A stretch of DNA of 8,239 nt from an uncultured Clostridia bacterium. Its GTDB lineage: Bacteria > Bacillota > Clostridia > TANB77 > CAG-508. Shown here piece by piece: positions 1 to 5,373 of the stretch (its first letter is position 1; every line of letters begins with the position of its first letter). A program made the position numbers and the translations under genes. A model generated the notes under the pieces. The model was given only the letters and a program-made list of their open reading frames with translations. It did not search any database and had not been told where the DNA came from. The stretch is from positions 1 through 8,239 of the forward strand of contig CALXZQ010000052.1 in the NCBI GenBank assembly GCA_944393275.1, in the 5' to 3' direction.

Positions 1-43
1 ACATAAATTTATATAATATATGTGAAAAAATAAAAAAATGTGC

Positions 44-80
44 AAAAGAGAAAACGGAGCATAGCTCCGTTTTCTCTTTT
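44..80 (-). terminator. Long bidirectional rho-independent terminator
   Basis: Two perfectly complementary 17-base arms (44-60 and 64-80) flank a 3-base ATA loop. The inner stem is GC-rich (CGGAGC/GCTCCG). The outer part is A-rich on the left and T-rich on the right, so a transcript from either strand ends the hairpin in a U run. On the minus strand it lies 54 bases beyond the stop codon of the gene at 135-527 and is followed by further T-rich sequence, so it most likely ends that transcript. It could also end a plus-strand transcript arriving from left of the window. Confidence 0.9.
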
Positions 81-134
81 TGTAGGTATTAGATTAATTT
101 GGTGTTTATGCAACCTCCTCCGAAACCTGTTATT

Positions 135-527
135 TTAGTTTTGGGCCTCAGCTTCCTTTTGAAGGCATGTTGGGAACTCCTTAAAGAAGTTCATACAAGC
201 CTTACTAGCTTGCAATTCGTTCATTCCCTGTACTTCTACGAAGTGGCTACGAATTCCATGTTCGCGCTCATCTGCGATGCGACAGCTGGACTGCAATTTG
301 TGGGTTTCCCAACGCTCGGGGTGAGAAAATTTGAACTTGAAAATCCACAGGCGACAGTCGGTAGTAATAACCAGAAAATCAGCAATGTTGTCCGAACGGT
401 CTACGAGTTTGAGATCACGGATACCAATGCCTAAGGCTTCGCGTTTTAAATGGCGCTCCATTATTGGCCGCATTTCGTTTATGATGGTCTCGTACCCATA
501 GTTGCAAAGGTTAAATTGGCTAGACAT
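135..527 (-). CDS. Uncharacterised 130-residue protein, compositionally foreign
   Basis: I do not recognise this protein. A complete reading frame of 130 codons starts at an ATG (525-527) behind a strong AGGAGGAA ribosome binding site, has a near-consensus promoter and ends before a strong terminator, so it is very probably a real single-gene unit. The chain has no signal peptide or membrane segment and should be cytoplasmic. By eye the N-terminal third is helical (about residues 12-32), followed by a likely beta hairpin (about 36-67, with the hydrophobic strands ADFLVITT and LWIFKFKF), a charged middle (68-92), a strand near 95-100 and a C-terminal helix (102-117). Four cysteines (8, 58, 82, 111) plus C121 show no clear metal-site spacing. 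GC content is about 45% against roughly 30% in the flanks, and all ten arginines use CGN codons while neighbours use AGA almost exclusively. This suggests recent acquisition. The opposite-strand frame at 99-434 is only its shadow. Confidence 0.8.
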   Translation of the reverse strand: MSSQFNLCNYGYETIINEMRPIMERHLKREALGIGIRDLKLVDRSDNIADFLVITTDCRLWIFKFKFSHPERWETHKLQSSCRIADEREHGIRSHFVEVQGMNELQASKACMNFFKEFPTCLQKEAEAQN

Positions 528-533
528 AATGCT

Positions 534-541
534 TTCCTCCT
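534..541 (-). promoter_or_regulatory. Ribosome binding site for the 135-527 gene
   Basis: On the minus strand this reads AGGAGGAA, six bases before the ATG at 525-527. It is a near-perfect Shine-Dalgarno match and fixes the start codon of the unrecognised gene. Confidence 0.9.
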
Positions 542-548
542 AATGAAA

Positions 549-563
549 CAGAAAATTTTTCTG
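549..563. repeat. Small inverted repeat in the leader of the 135-527 gene
   Basis: Two 7-base complementary arms, CAGAAAA and TTTTCTG, are separated by one base. The repeat sits in the predicted 5' untranslated leader of the minus-strand gene, just upstream of its ribosome binding site. It could be a protein-binding operator. As an RNA hairpin it is too tight and AT-rich to be convincing, and chance is possible in such sequence. Confidence 0.3.
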
Positions 564-573
564 GACTAAACCT

Positions 574-594
574 ACAACCTCAAAATAAAGTTGT
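574..594. repeat. Short dyad at the predicted transcription start of the minus-strand gene
   Basis: ACAAC (574-578) and GTTGT (590-594) form 5-base inverted arms 11 bases apart, directly downstream of the predicted start of transcription (near 597) of the minus-strand gene. The geometry, about one helical turn and a half between centres, fits a dimeric repressor site, but the arms are short. Confidence 0.25.
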
Positions 595-603
595 CATACT
601 AAT

Positions 604-632
604 ATTATACCATAGTTATCTAAAAACATCAA
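604..632 (-). promoter_or_regulatory. Sigma-A-type promoter of the 135-527 gene
   Basis: On the minus strand a TTGATG -35 element (627-632) is followed after 17 bases by a perfect TATAAT -10 element (604-609). A TG one base before the -10 makes it an extended -10. Transcription should begin near 597 and give a leader of about 70 bases. The strength of the match implies that this gene is expressed independently. Confidence 0.8.
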
Positions 633-656
633 ATTAGCTGAAAAATAAATAAAATT

Positions 657-685
657 TTGTCAAAAAATCATTTACATTTTATGAT
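657..685 (+). promoter_or_regulatory. Sigma-A-type promoter of the glycosyltransferase gene
   Basis: TTGTCA (657-662) and TATGAT (680-685) are separated by exactly 17 bases, each differing from consensus at one position. Transcription would start near 692, about 60 bases before the ATG at 751. It stands back to back with the minus-strand promoter, the two -35 elements being 24 bases apart. Confidence 0.7.
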
Positions 686-690
686 TTTTT
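662..690. repeat. Inverted repeat overlapping the glycosyltransferase promoter
   Basis: Perfect 10-base arms AAAAAATCAT (662-671) and ATGATTTTTT (681-690) flank a 9-base spacer. The repeat runs from the last base of the -35 through the whole -10 element, the position expected of a repressor operator. Apart from one GC pair per arm it is pure A/T, so chance or an AT-rich curved element cannot be excluded. Confidence 0.4.
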
Positions 691-750
691 ATATAAAATT
701 ATATAAAATAATTAAACAAAAGAAAATTGCTTGGAAAGGAGCAAAAATAA

Positions 751-2043
751 ATGAAAATACTAATGCTTACTTGGGAATATCCACCAAGAATAGTTGGGGG
801 AATAGCAAGAGTTGTACACGATTTATCAAAAAGATTAATAAAAGATGGTCATGATGTGACTGTAGTTACATATAAAGAAGGAAATGCTCCAGATTACGAA
901 AATGACAAGGGTGTTAATGTTTATAGAGTAAACAATTATATGATAAACCCAAATAATTTCATTGATTGGATTATGCAATTGAACTTTAATATATTGTCAA
1001 AAGCAATTGAACTAATAAATAAGGAAGGGCCATTTGATGTAGTACATGCCCATGATTGGTTAGTAGCATATGCTGCAAAATCTATTAAAGATTCATATGG
1101 AATTCCAATTGTATCAACAATTCATGCAACAGAAGCAGGAAGAAATTCAGGAATTCATGATGAAACACAGAGATATATTAATGATACAGAGTGGTTACTT
1201 ACATATGAATCAACAGAAGTTATTGTAAATAGCAACTATATGAAAAATGAATTACAAAGATTATTTGGATTACCATTTGAAAAAATTAATGTTATTCCTA
1301 ATGGAGTTAATTTAAATTTATATAATGGAATAGAGAGAGATTATGAATTCAGGAGAAAATTTGCAAGAGACAATGAAAAAATAATATTATATGTTGGAAG
1401 ATTGGTGTACGAAAAGGGAATTCAAAACTTAATAGGAGCGATGCCAAAAGTTCTAAATTCATATAATGATGCAAAGCTTATAGTTGCTGGAAAAGGCGGA
1501 ATGCTGGAAGAACTAAGGGAACAAGTAAATGCAATGGGAATATCAAATAAAGTATACTTTACAGGATATTTAAATTCAAAAGAAGTTACTAAAATGTACA
1601 AATGTGCTGATGTGGCAGTTTTCCCAAGTACATATGAACCATTTGGAATAGTTGCACTAGAGGCAATGCTATCTGGAACACCTGTTGTAGTTTCAGATAT
1701 AGGTGGATTAAATGAAATCGTTGAGCATGGAGTTAATGGAATGAAAAGCTATACAGGAAACGCAAATTCTTTAGCAGATTCAATTTTAGCACTATTATTT
1801 GATCCAGCACTTTGTGCAAATGTATCTAAGAAAGCAAAAATAACCGTAAAAGAAAACTATAACTGGGCTAAAATAGCACAAGAAACACATTTTACATACC
1901 AAAAAGCAATTTGCCAAACAGTGGCAGAAAAACAAAAAAGAGAAATGGCACAAGAAAATGCAAGAAAGACTAAAAAAGCAAAAAATACAGAAAATGAAAT
2001 TACAAATTTATTAGCTTTCAAGAAAAGACATGCTTATGCATAA
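751..2043 (+). CDS. GT4-family (GT-B fold) glycosyltransferase, glycogen-synthase-like
   Basis: A retaining glycosyltransferase of the GT4 type, transferring a sugar from a nucleotide-sugar donor in the cytoplasm. The N-terminal Rossmann domain starts with MKILMLTWEYPPRIVGG, where the Gly16-Gly17 loop contacts the donor phosphates, and carries VHAHDW (98-103, His101). The linker motif IPNGVN lies at 182-187. The C-terminal donor domain has VGRLVYEKG (215-223, Arg217 and Lys222 expected to bind the diphosphate), LIVAGKG (243-249) and the EX7E motif with Glu296 and Glu304 inside YEPFGIVALEA, followed by SGTPVVVSDIGGLNEIV. At 430 residues it is normal length apart from a basic tail after about residue 390. 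The WEYPP...GG start resembles GT4 enzymes annotated as glycogen or starch synthases, so an alpha-glucan product with ADP- or UDP-glucose is plausible, but donor and acceptor cannot be read from sequence. The ATG follows AAAGGAG by 9 bases. It has its own promoter and a hairpin after the stop. Confidence 0.92.
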   Translation: MKILMLTWEYPPRIVGGIARVVHDLSKRLIKDGHDVTVVTYKEGNAPDYENDKGVNVYRVNNYMINPNNFIDWIMQLNFNILSKAIELINKEGPFDVVHAHDWLVAYAAKSIKDSYGIPIVSTIHATEAGRNSGIHDETQRYINDTEWLLTYESTEVIVNSNYMKNELQRLFGLPFEKINVIPNGVNLNLYNGIERDYEFRRKFARDNEKIILYVGRLVYEKGIQNLIGAMPKVLNSYNDAKLIVAGKGGMLEELREQVNAMGISNKVYFTGYLNSKEVTKMYKCADVAVFPSTYEPFGIVALEAMLSGTPVVVSDIGGLNEIVEHGVNGMKSYTGNANSLADSILALLFDPALCANVSKKAKITVKENYNWAKIAQETHFTYQKAICQTVAEKQKREMAQENARKTKKAKNTENEITNLLAFKKRHAYA

Positions 2044-2047
2044 CCAC

Positions 2048-2075
2048 ATTAGCACGAAAATATCGTGCTAATTTT
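2048..2075 (+). terminator. Terminator-like hairpin after the glycosyltransferase gene
   Basis: Arms of 10 bases (2048-2057 and 2063-2072), with core TTAGCACGA/TCGTGCTAA, enclose a 5-base loop and run into a short T tract (2072-2075). It starts five bases after the glycosyltransferase stop. Only TTTT is present as a U tract, so termination may be partial, and the next gene begins 20 bases further on without a clear promoter. Confidence 0.7.
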
Positions 2076-2081
2076 AGAAAT

Positions 2082-2087
2082 AGGAGG
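2082..2087 (+). promoter_or_regulatory. Ribosome binding site fixing the YlbF-family start
   Basis: A perfect AGGAGG lies seven bases before the ATG at 2095. The in-frame GTG at 2065 lies inside the right arm of the terminator hairpin and has no comparable site, so the protein begins at 2095. Confidence 0.9.
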
Positions 2088-2094
2088 TAATAAT

Positions 2095-2430
2095 ATGAAC
2101 ATTTATGATACGGCCAATAAATTAGCTTCAGAAATAAAGCAAAGTGAAGAATATATAGAATACAAGAAGGCAAAAGAAGAATTAAATTCTATGCCAGATA
2201 TAAAAGAAAAAATATCTAAATTTGAGGCAGCAAGACAAGAAATGCAAATGTTAATGATAAAGGGAGGAACTCCAGTAGAGGAAAAAGCTACAGAAATACA
2301 AAATATTTATGCGGAATTGATTCAAAATGAGAAAGCTAAAAGATATTTTGATTTAGAAGTAAGATTTAGTGTAATGATAGCAGATATAAATAAAATTATA
2401 AGTGAAGCTATAAAAGATGTAATAAAATAA
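2095..2430 (+). CDS. YlbF/YmcA/YheA-family protein
   Basis: A 111-residue, almost entirely helical, charged protein of the Com_YlbF (YlbF/YmcA) family. The pattern is typical: an N-terminal helix with DTANKLASEIKQSEEYIEYKKAKEEL (4-30), a short break at MPDIKEKI (33-40), a long helix (39-55), GGTP (57-60) and C-terminal helices ending at the last residue. In Bacillus subtilis YlbF, YmcA and YaaT form a complex that steers RNase Y-dependent mRNA processing and affects competence, sporulation and biofilm formation. This protein is shorter than YlbF or YmcA, close to the YheA size, and contains no cysteine at all, so it cannot supply ligands for the iron-sulfur clusters reported for that complex. 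A YheA-like adaptor of unknown partner is therefore the safer reading. It follows the glycosyltransferase after 51 bases and a hairpin, so it may be expressed by read-through. It converges with the gene at 2439-3512. Confidence 0.85.
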   Translation: MNIYDTANKLASEIKQSEEYIEYKKAKEELNSMPDIKEKISKFEAARQEMQMLMIKGGTPVEEKATEIQNIYAELIQNEKAKRYFDLEVRFSVMIADINKIISEAIKDVIK

Positions 2431-2466
2431 AGAAGATATTAAAGTTCTAAACTTACTTCTTCTTTA
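2428..2466. terminator. Possible bidirectional terminator between convergent genes
   Basis: TAAAGAAGA (2428-2436) and TCTTCTTTA (2458-2466) are perfect 9-base inverted arms spanning the 8-base gap between the two stop codons. A smaller nested pair, AAGTT/AACTT, lies inside (2442-2454). The stem is AT-rich and has no clean U tract, and it covers the end of both genes. It may give weak termination both ways. Confidence 0.35.
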
Positions 2467-3512
2467 TGCTCAGCACATTCATCTAACATATTATGAATTC
2501 GTTGTAAGTTATCTATAATTTTAGCCTTATAATCTTGTAATAAAGTAGAACTTCCTAAATGCATAAACATATCATAAGTCTGGCTAACAGACAAATCTAG
2601 ACTTGCATTTAGAGTTCTCCAATTATTATCAGGACTCAATGGCATAGAATTATAGATTTTTTCACTTCTACATGTTCCAAAAATCTGATCATGTCTTAAA
2701 ACTCTTTCAAAATTACATTTTTTAATTAATTTATGGGCGCATAATGCTTCTTGGGAATATGTAAGATCTACATATTCTTTTTGATTAGGTGGTAATTTTA
2801 AAGAATCTCTTAAAGGATAACAATATGGAGGAATGCTACTGCGTGGGAAAGATAATATCCTATTTATAATATTAGTTTCATCATACGAATTTATTCCTTC
2901 TTCTAAGCCTGTATTAATCTCCTTATAATCATCTAATATGAAAATGCCGTTTTCAAAGCTAATCCTACTGTATGAAACAGACAAACCACTTCTAGATGCT
3001 AATATTAAATTACCATTTTCATCTTCTAACAGATTCATAGCATTTTGAGTGGATTTTAATGCATGAGATAATTCATGGACAAAACATGCCAATGTATCTA
3101 ATTGTGATGAAGACCTCTTTATGATAATAATACTGGTTTTCCCAGCTATAGATATTTTGCCATCTTTTATTTCTAAAATTGGAAGTGCAGAACAGATACC
3201 AGAAGAGAGTTCTAATTGTGTCTTCCCAACTGCATCTTCATCGGATGTTCTAATTATATTATTGGGCGTATATTTCTTAATGGCATCATATGTTGAATCT
3301 TTATTACCAAGAATTACAAAATTAAATTCTTTTAAAGTACTAAAAAAAGAATCTGCATATTCATGTCCATAGTATTCAATCATTAGAGGGAAAGATAGAC
3401 GCAACATATCAGTGGTCTCTGAATCGCATGCCTTTTGAGATAGGACAGTATCTAAACGCTCACCATATTGAGAAAAAGGATTGTATGAATATTGTTTAAT
3501 AAAATCTTCCAT
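2439..3512 (-). CDS. Uncharacterised protein with HELSH zinc-metallopeptidase-type motif
   Basis: I do not recognise the family. The 357-residue chain has no signal peptide or membrane helix and should be cytoplasmic. A hydrophobic-flanked HExxH motif (His146-Glu147-Leu-Ser-His150 in LDTLACFVHELSHALK) is the classic zinc-binding helix of zincin peptidases. LEEGINSY (203-210) resembles the NEGFASY-type segment in which gluzincins carry their third zinc ligand; Glu205 is the best candidate, 55 residues after His150. A beta-rich stretch with GKISIAGKTSIIIIKRSS (118-135) just before the active helix fits the strand layout of zincins. The C-terminal part (about 250-345) is helical with several cysteines. 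Peptidase activity is inference; the protein might be an immunity, regulatory or toxin-like protease, and no partner gene is visible. The ATG at 3512 is chosen because AGGAGGT lies five bases upstream. The longer form from 3560 would include promoter sequence as coding. It mixes CGN and AGA arginine codons, unlike the flanking genes. Confidence 0.82.
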   Translation of the reverse strand: MEDFIKQYSYNPFSQYGERLDTVLSQKACDSETTDMLRLSFPLMIEYYGHEYADSFFSTLKEFNFVILGNKDSTYDAIKKYTPNNIIRTSDEDAVGKTQLELSSGICSALPILEIKDGKISIAGKTSIIIIKRSSSQLDTLACFVHELSHALKSTQNAMNLLEDENGNLILASRSGLSVSYSRISFENGIFILDDYKEINTGLEEGINSYDETNIINRILSFPRSSIPPYCYPLRDSLKLPPNQKEYVDLTYSQEALCAHKLIKKCNFERVLRHDQIFGTCRSEKIYNSMPLSPDNNWRTLNASLDLSVSQTYDMFMHLGSSTLLQDYKAKIIDNLQRIHNMLDECAEHKEEVSLEL

Positions 3513-3517
3513 AATGT

Positions 3518-3524
3518 ACCTCCT
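3518..3524 (-). promoter_or_regulatory. Ribosome binding site fixing the HELSH-protein start
   Basis: The minus strand reads AGGAGGT five bases before the ATG at 3510-3512. It sets the start and excludes the 16-residue upstream extension beginning at 3560. Confidence 0.9.
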
Positions 3525-3531
3525 AATAATA

Positions 3532-3560
3532 ATTATAACATATGCAATATGAATTCTCAA
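3532..3560 (-). promoter_or_regulatory. Near-consensus promoter of the HELSH-protein gene
   Basis: On the minus strand TTGAGA (3555-3560) and a perfect TATAAT (3532-3537) are 17 bases apart, with an extended TG motif (TGTTATAAT). Transcription should start near 3525, next to the ribosome binding site, giving a leader of only about a dozen bases. There is little room for leader-based control. Confidence 0.8.
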
Positions 3561-3608
3561 ACTATAATAAATTAAGTACGTTTTAAGGCGGATTTTCTTT
3601 ACTTTTTA

Positions 3609-3614
3609 TATAAT
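3609..3614 (+). promoter_or_regulatory. Candidate -10 element for the recJ-rel-MBL unit
   Basis: TATAAT lies 47 bases before the recJ start codon, and a second candidate, TATAAA, at 3619-3624. Neither has a convincing -35 at 16-18 bases. A promoter must lie in this 149-base gap because the gene to the left points the other way, but its exact position is uncertain. Confidence 0.35.
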
Positions 3615-3661
3615 ATGTTATAAAATTATATGTGAAATGAGTTATTTTGAGGAGAAAGTGA

Positions 3662-5350
3662 ATGAATAAAAAATGGCAATTCTATTATACCGACATAGAA
3701 AAAGCAAAAGAAATACAAAAAAAATTTAATCTAAATGAATTATTATCTGAAATAATTGCCAATAGAAATATTGGAACAGATGAAGATATAAGAATTTTTT
3801 TAAATCCAACTAGAAAAGATTTTCATAATCCATTTCTATTTAAAGATATGGATTTAGCAGTAGATAGAATAATTAAAGCAATAAATTCTAATGAGAAAGT
3901 GACAATATATGGAGATTACGATGTTGACGGAATAACTAGTACTACTGTATTAAAAAAATTCTTAGAAGAAAGAAAATTAAATGTAAGCACATATATTCCA
4001 AATAGACTTGATGAAGGATATGGATTAAATAAAAAGGCAATAGAATACATAAATGAAAATAAAAGTACTTTAATAATAACTGTAGATTGTGGGATTTCAG
4101 CAATTGAAGAAATAGATTATGCTAACACTTTAGGAATAGAAACAATTGTTACAGATCATCATGAAGCAGGGGAAAAATTGCCTAATGCAATAGCAGTAAT
4201 AGATGCTAAAAGAAAAGATAATACATATCCATTTAGAGGACTAGCTGGTGTAGGGGTAGTCTTTAAATTGATACAAGCTATATCAATAAAACTAAATTTA
4301 GATGAGACGGAATTTCTTAAATATTTAGATTTAGTGTGTATAGGTACTATATCAGATATTGTTCCACTGGAAAATGAGAATAGAGTTATTGCAAAATTAG
4401 GATTAAAGTTAGTAGAGGTAACAAAGAATTTAGGCTTAAGAGAGTTACTTAGAACAATAGGCTATAGAAAAATTGATTCTAATGCAATATCATATGGAAT
4501 TGCACCTAGAATAAATGCTTGTGGTAGAATGGGACATGAAGAAGAAGCTTTAAAATTATTTTTATCAAATGATGAAAATGAAGTGAAGCAGATTACAAAT
4601 AATTTAAATGAATATAATAAATTAAGACAAGAAACAGAAAAAAATATTTACGAAGAAGCAATTGCAAAAATAGAAGAAGAAAAACTAAATAATGCCAATA
4701 CTATAGTAGTAGCAGGAGATAATTGGCATCATGGAGTTATAGGAATTGTTTCATCAAAAGTAACTGAAATGTATTTTAAGCCAAGTATATTACTTGGAAT
4801 AGAAGGAGATATTGCAAAAGGCTCAGGTAGAAGTATACCAGGATTTGACTTGCATAAAGCATTATACGAATGTGATGAACTACTAGAAAAATATGGTGGG
4901 CATGAAATGGCTATAGGATTATCACTAAAAAAAGATAATATTGAAAAATTTAAAAAGAAATTAGAAGAGATAGCTGAAAATCAAAAAATAAATGAGATCC
5001 AACCTATTATATATATTGATACACAGATAACATTAAAAGACATAAATAAAGATGTAGTAAAGTCTCTAGAAGTTCTAGAACCTTTTGGAGAAGGAAATAA
5101 AATGCCATTATTCGTATATAGAAATTTAAAAATAGATTCTATCAGGGCACTTACAGAAGGAAAACATTTAAAATTAACATTGAAAGATACAAACTACGTT
5201 ATAAATGCAATTGGGTTTAATATGGGATATTTGGCAGACGAGTATCTAATAGGGGATAAAATTGATGTCGTAGGAGTATTAGAAATAAATAGTTATAATG
5301 GAAATGAATTTATACAAATTAATCTAAAGGATATAATGAAATCGATATGA
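3662..5350 (+). CDS. recJ: Single-stranded-DNA-specific exonuclease RecJ
   Basis: A 5'-to-3' single-strand DNA exonuclease of the DHH phosphoesterase superfamily, used in recombinational repair, mismatch repair and replication-fork processing. It needs Mn2+ or Mg2+. All signature motifs are present in order: YGDYDVDG (83-90, metal-binding aspartates 85, 87 and 89), TVDCG (140-144, Asp142), the family-defining TDHHE (164-168) and GTISDIVPL (228-236, Asp232). RINACGRMG (283-291) follows the catalytic core. The DHHA1 domain carries NWHHGVIGIV (354-363), GSGRS (387-391) and YGGHEMAIGL (411-420). A C-terminal OB-fold begins near residue 448 and includes LEPFGEGNKMPLF (472-484). At 562 residues it is a normal Firmicutes-length RecJ without the large extra C-terminal domain seen in some bacilli. 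The ATG follows GAGGAGA by six bases. It is first in a tight run with rel (23 bases on) and the MBL hydrolase, so it is probably co-transcribed with them. Confidence 0.97.
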   Translation: MNKKWQFYYTDIEKAKEIQKKFNLNELLSEIIANRNIGTDEDIRIFLNPTRKDFHNPFLFKDMDLAVDRIIKAINSNEKVTIYGDYDVDGITSTTVLKKFLEERKLNVSTYIPNRLDEGYGLNKKAIEYINENKSTLIITVDCGISAIEEIDYANTLGIETIVTDHHEAGEKLPNAIAVIDAKRKDNTYPFRGLAGVGVVFKLIQAISIKLNLDETEFLKYLDLVCIGTISDIVPLENENRVIAKLGLKLVEVTKNLGLRELLRTIGYRKIDSNAISYGIAPRINACGRMGHEEEALKLFLSNDENEVKQITNNLNEYNKLRQETEKNIYEEAIAKIEEEKLNNANTIVVAGDNWHHGVIGIVSSKVTEMYFKPSILLGIEGDIAKGSGRSIPGFDLHKALYECDELLEKYGGHEMAIGLSLKKDNIEKFKKKLEEIAENQKINEIQPIIYIDTQITLKDINKDVVKSLEVLEPFGEGNKMPLFVYRNLKIDSIRALTEGKHLKLTLKDTNYVINAIGFNMGYLADEYLIGDKIDVVGVLEINSYNGNEFIQINLKDIMKSI

Positions 5351-5359
5351 TATATCAGT

Positions 5360-5370
5360 AGAGGGTGATC
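5360..5370 (+). promoter_or_regulatory. Extended ribosome binding site fixing the rel start
   Basis: AGAGGGTGATC matches the extended Shine-Dalgarno consensus AGGAGGTGATC at all but two adjacent transposed positions and precedes the ATG at 5374. The alternative in-frame GTG at 5365 lies inside this site, so the start at 5374 is preferred. Confidence 0.75.
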
Positions 5371-5373
5371 TAT

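Noticed and set aside
1..43. AT-rich left edge as the end of a gene or a promoter (TATAAT at 12-17)
   Set aside because: Two of the three plus-strand frames stop within 15 bases and the third runs through the hairpin. The TATAAT has no -35 and points straight into a terminator, so it is most likely plain intergenic sequence.
114..121. GGAGGAGG on the minus strand downstream of the orphan gene, as a ribosome binding site for a tiny gene
   Set aside because: No ATG or GTG follows at 5-12 bases; the only TTG is directly adjacent, and the terminator lies immediately downstream. It more likely encodes glycines in an alternative frame or is incidental.
99..434. Plus-strand open frame of 111 codons opposite the orphan gene
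   Set aside because: It has no ribosome binding site or promoter, and lies antisense to a gene with all expression signals. It is a shadow of the GC-richer coding strand.
657..854. 65-codon plus-strand frame overlapping the glycosyltransferase start
   Set aside because: Its start lies in the promoter -35 region, it has no ribosome binding site, and its second half is an out-of-frame reading of a clear glycosyltransferase N-terminus.
2065..2094. GTG start giving a 10-residue N-terminal extension of the YlbF-family protein
   Set aside because: The GTG lies in the terminator hairpin, the extension translates the Shine-Dalgarno itself, and the ATG at 2095 is perfectly spaced from AGGAGG.
3121..3372. 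Plus-strand frame of 83 codons within the HELSH gene
   Set aside because: It is antisense to a better supported gene and has no ribosome binding site of its own.
3513..3560. 16-residue upstream extension of the HELSH protein, resembling a short hydrophobic signal
   Set aside because: It would translate the -35, the -10 and the ribosome binding site. The ATG at 3512 has an ideal AGGAGGT.
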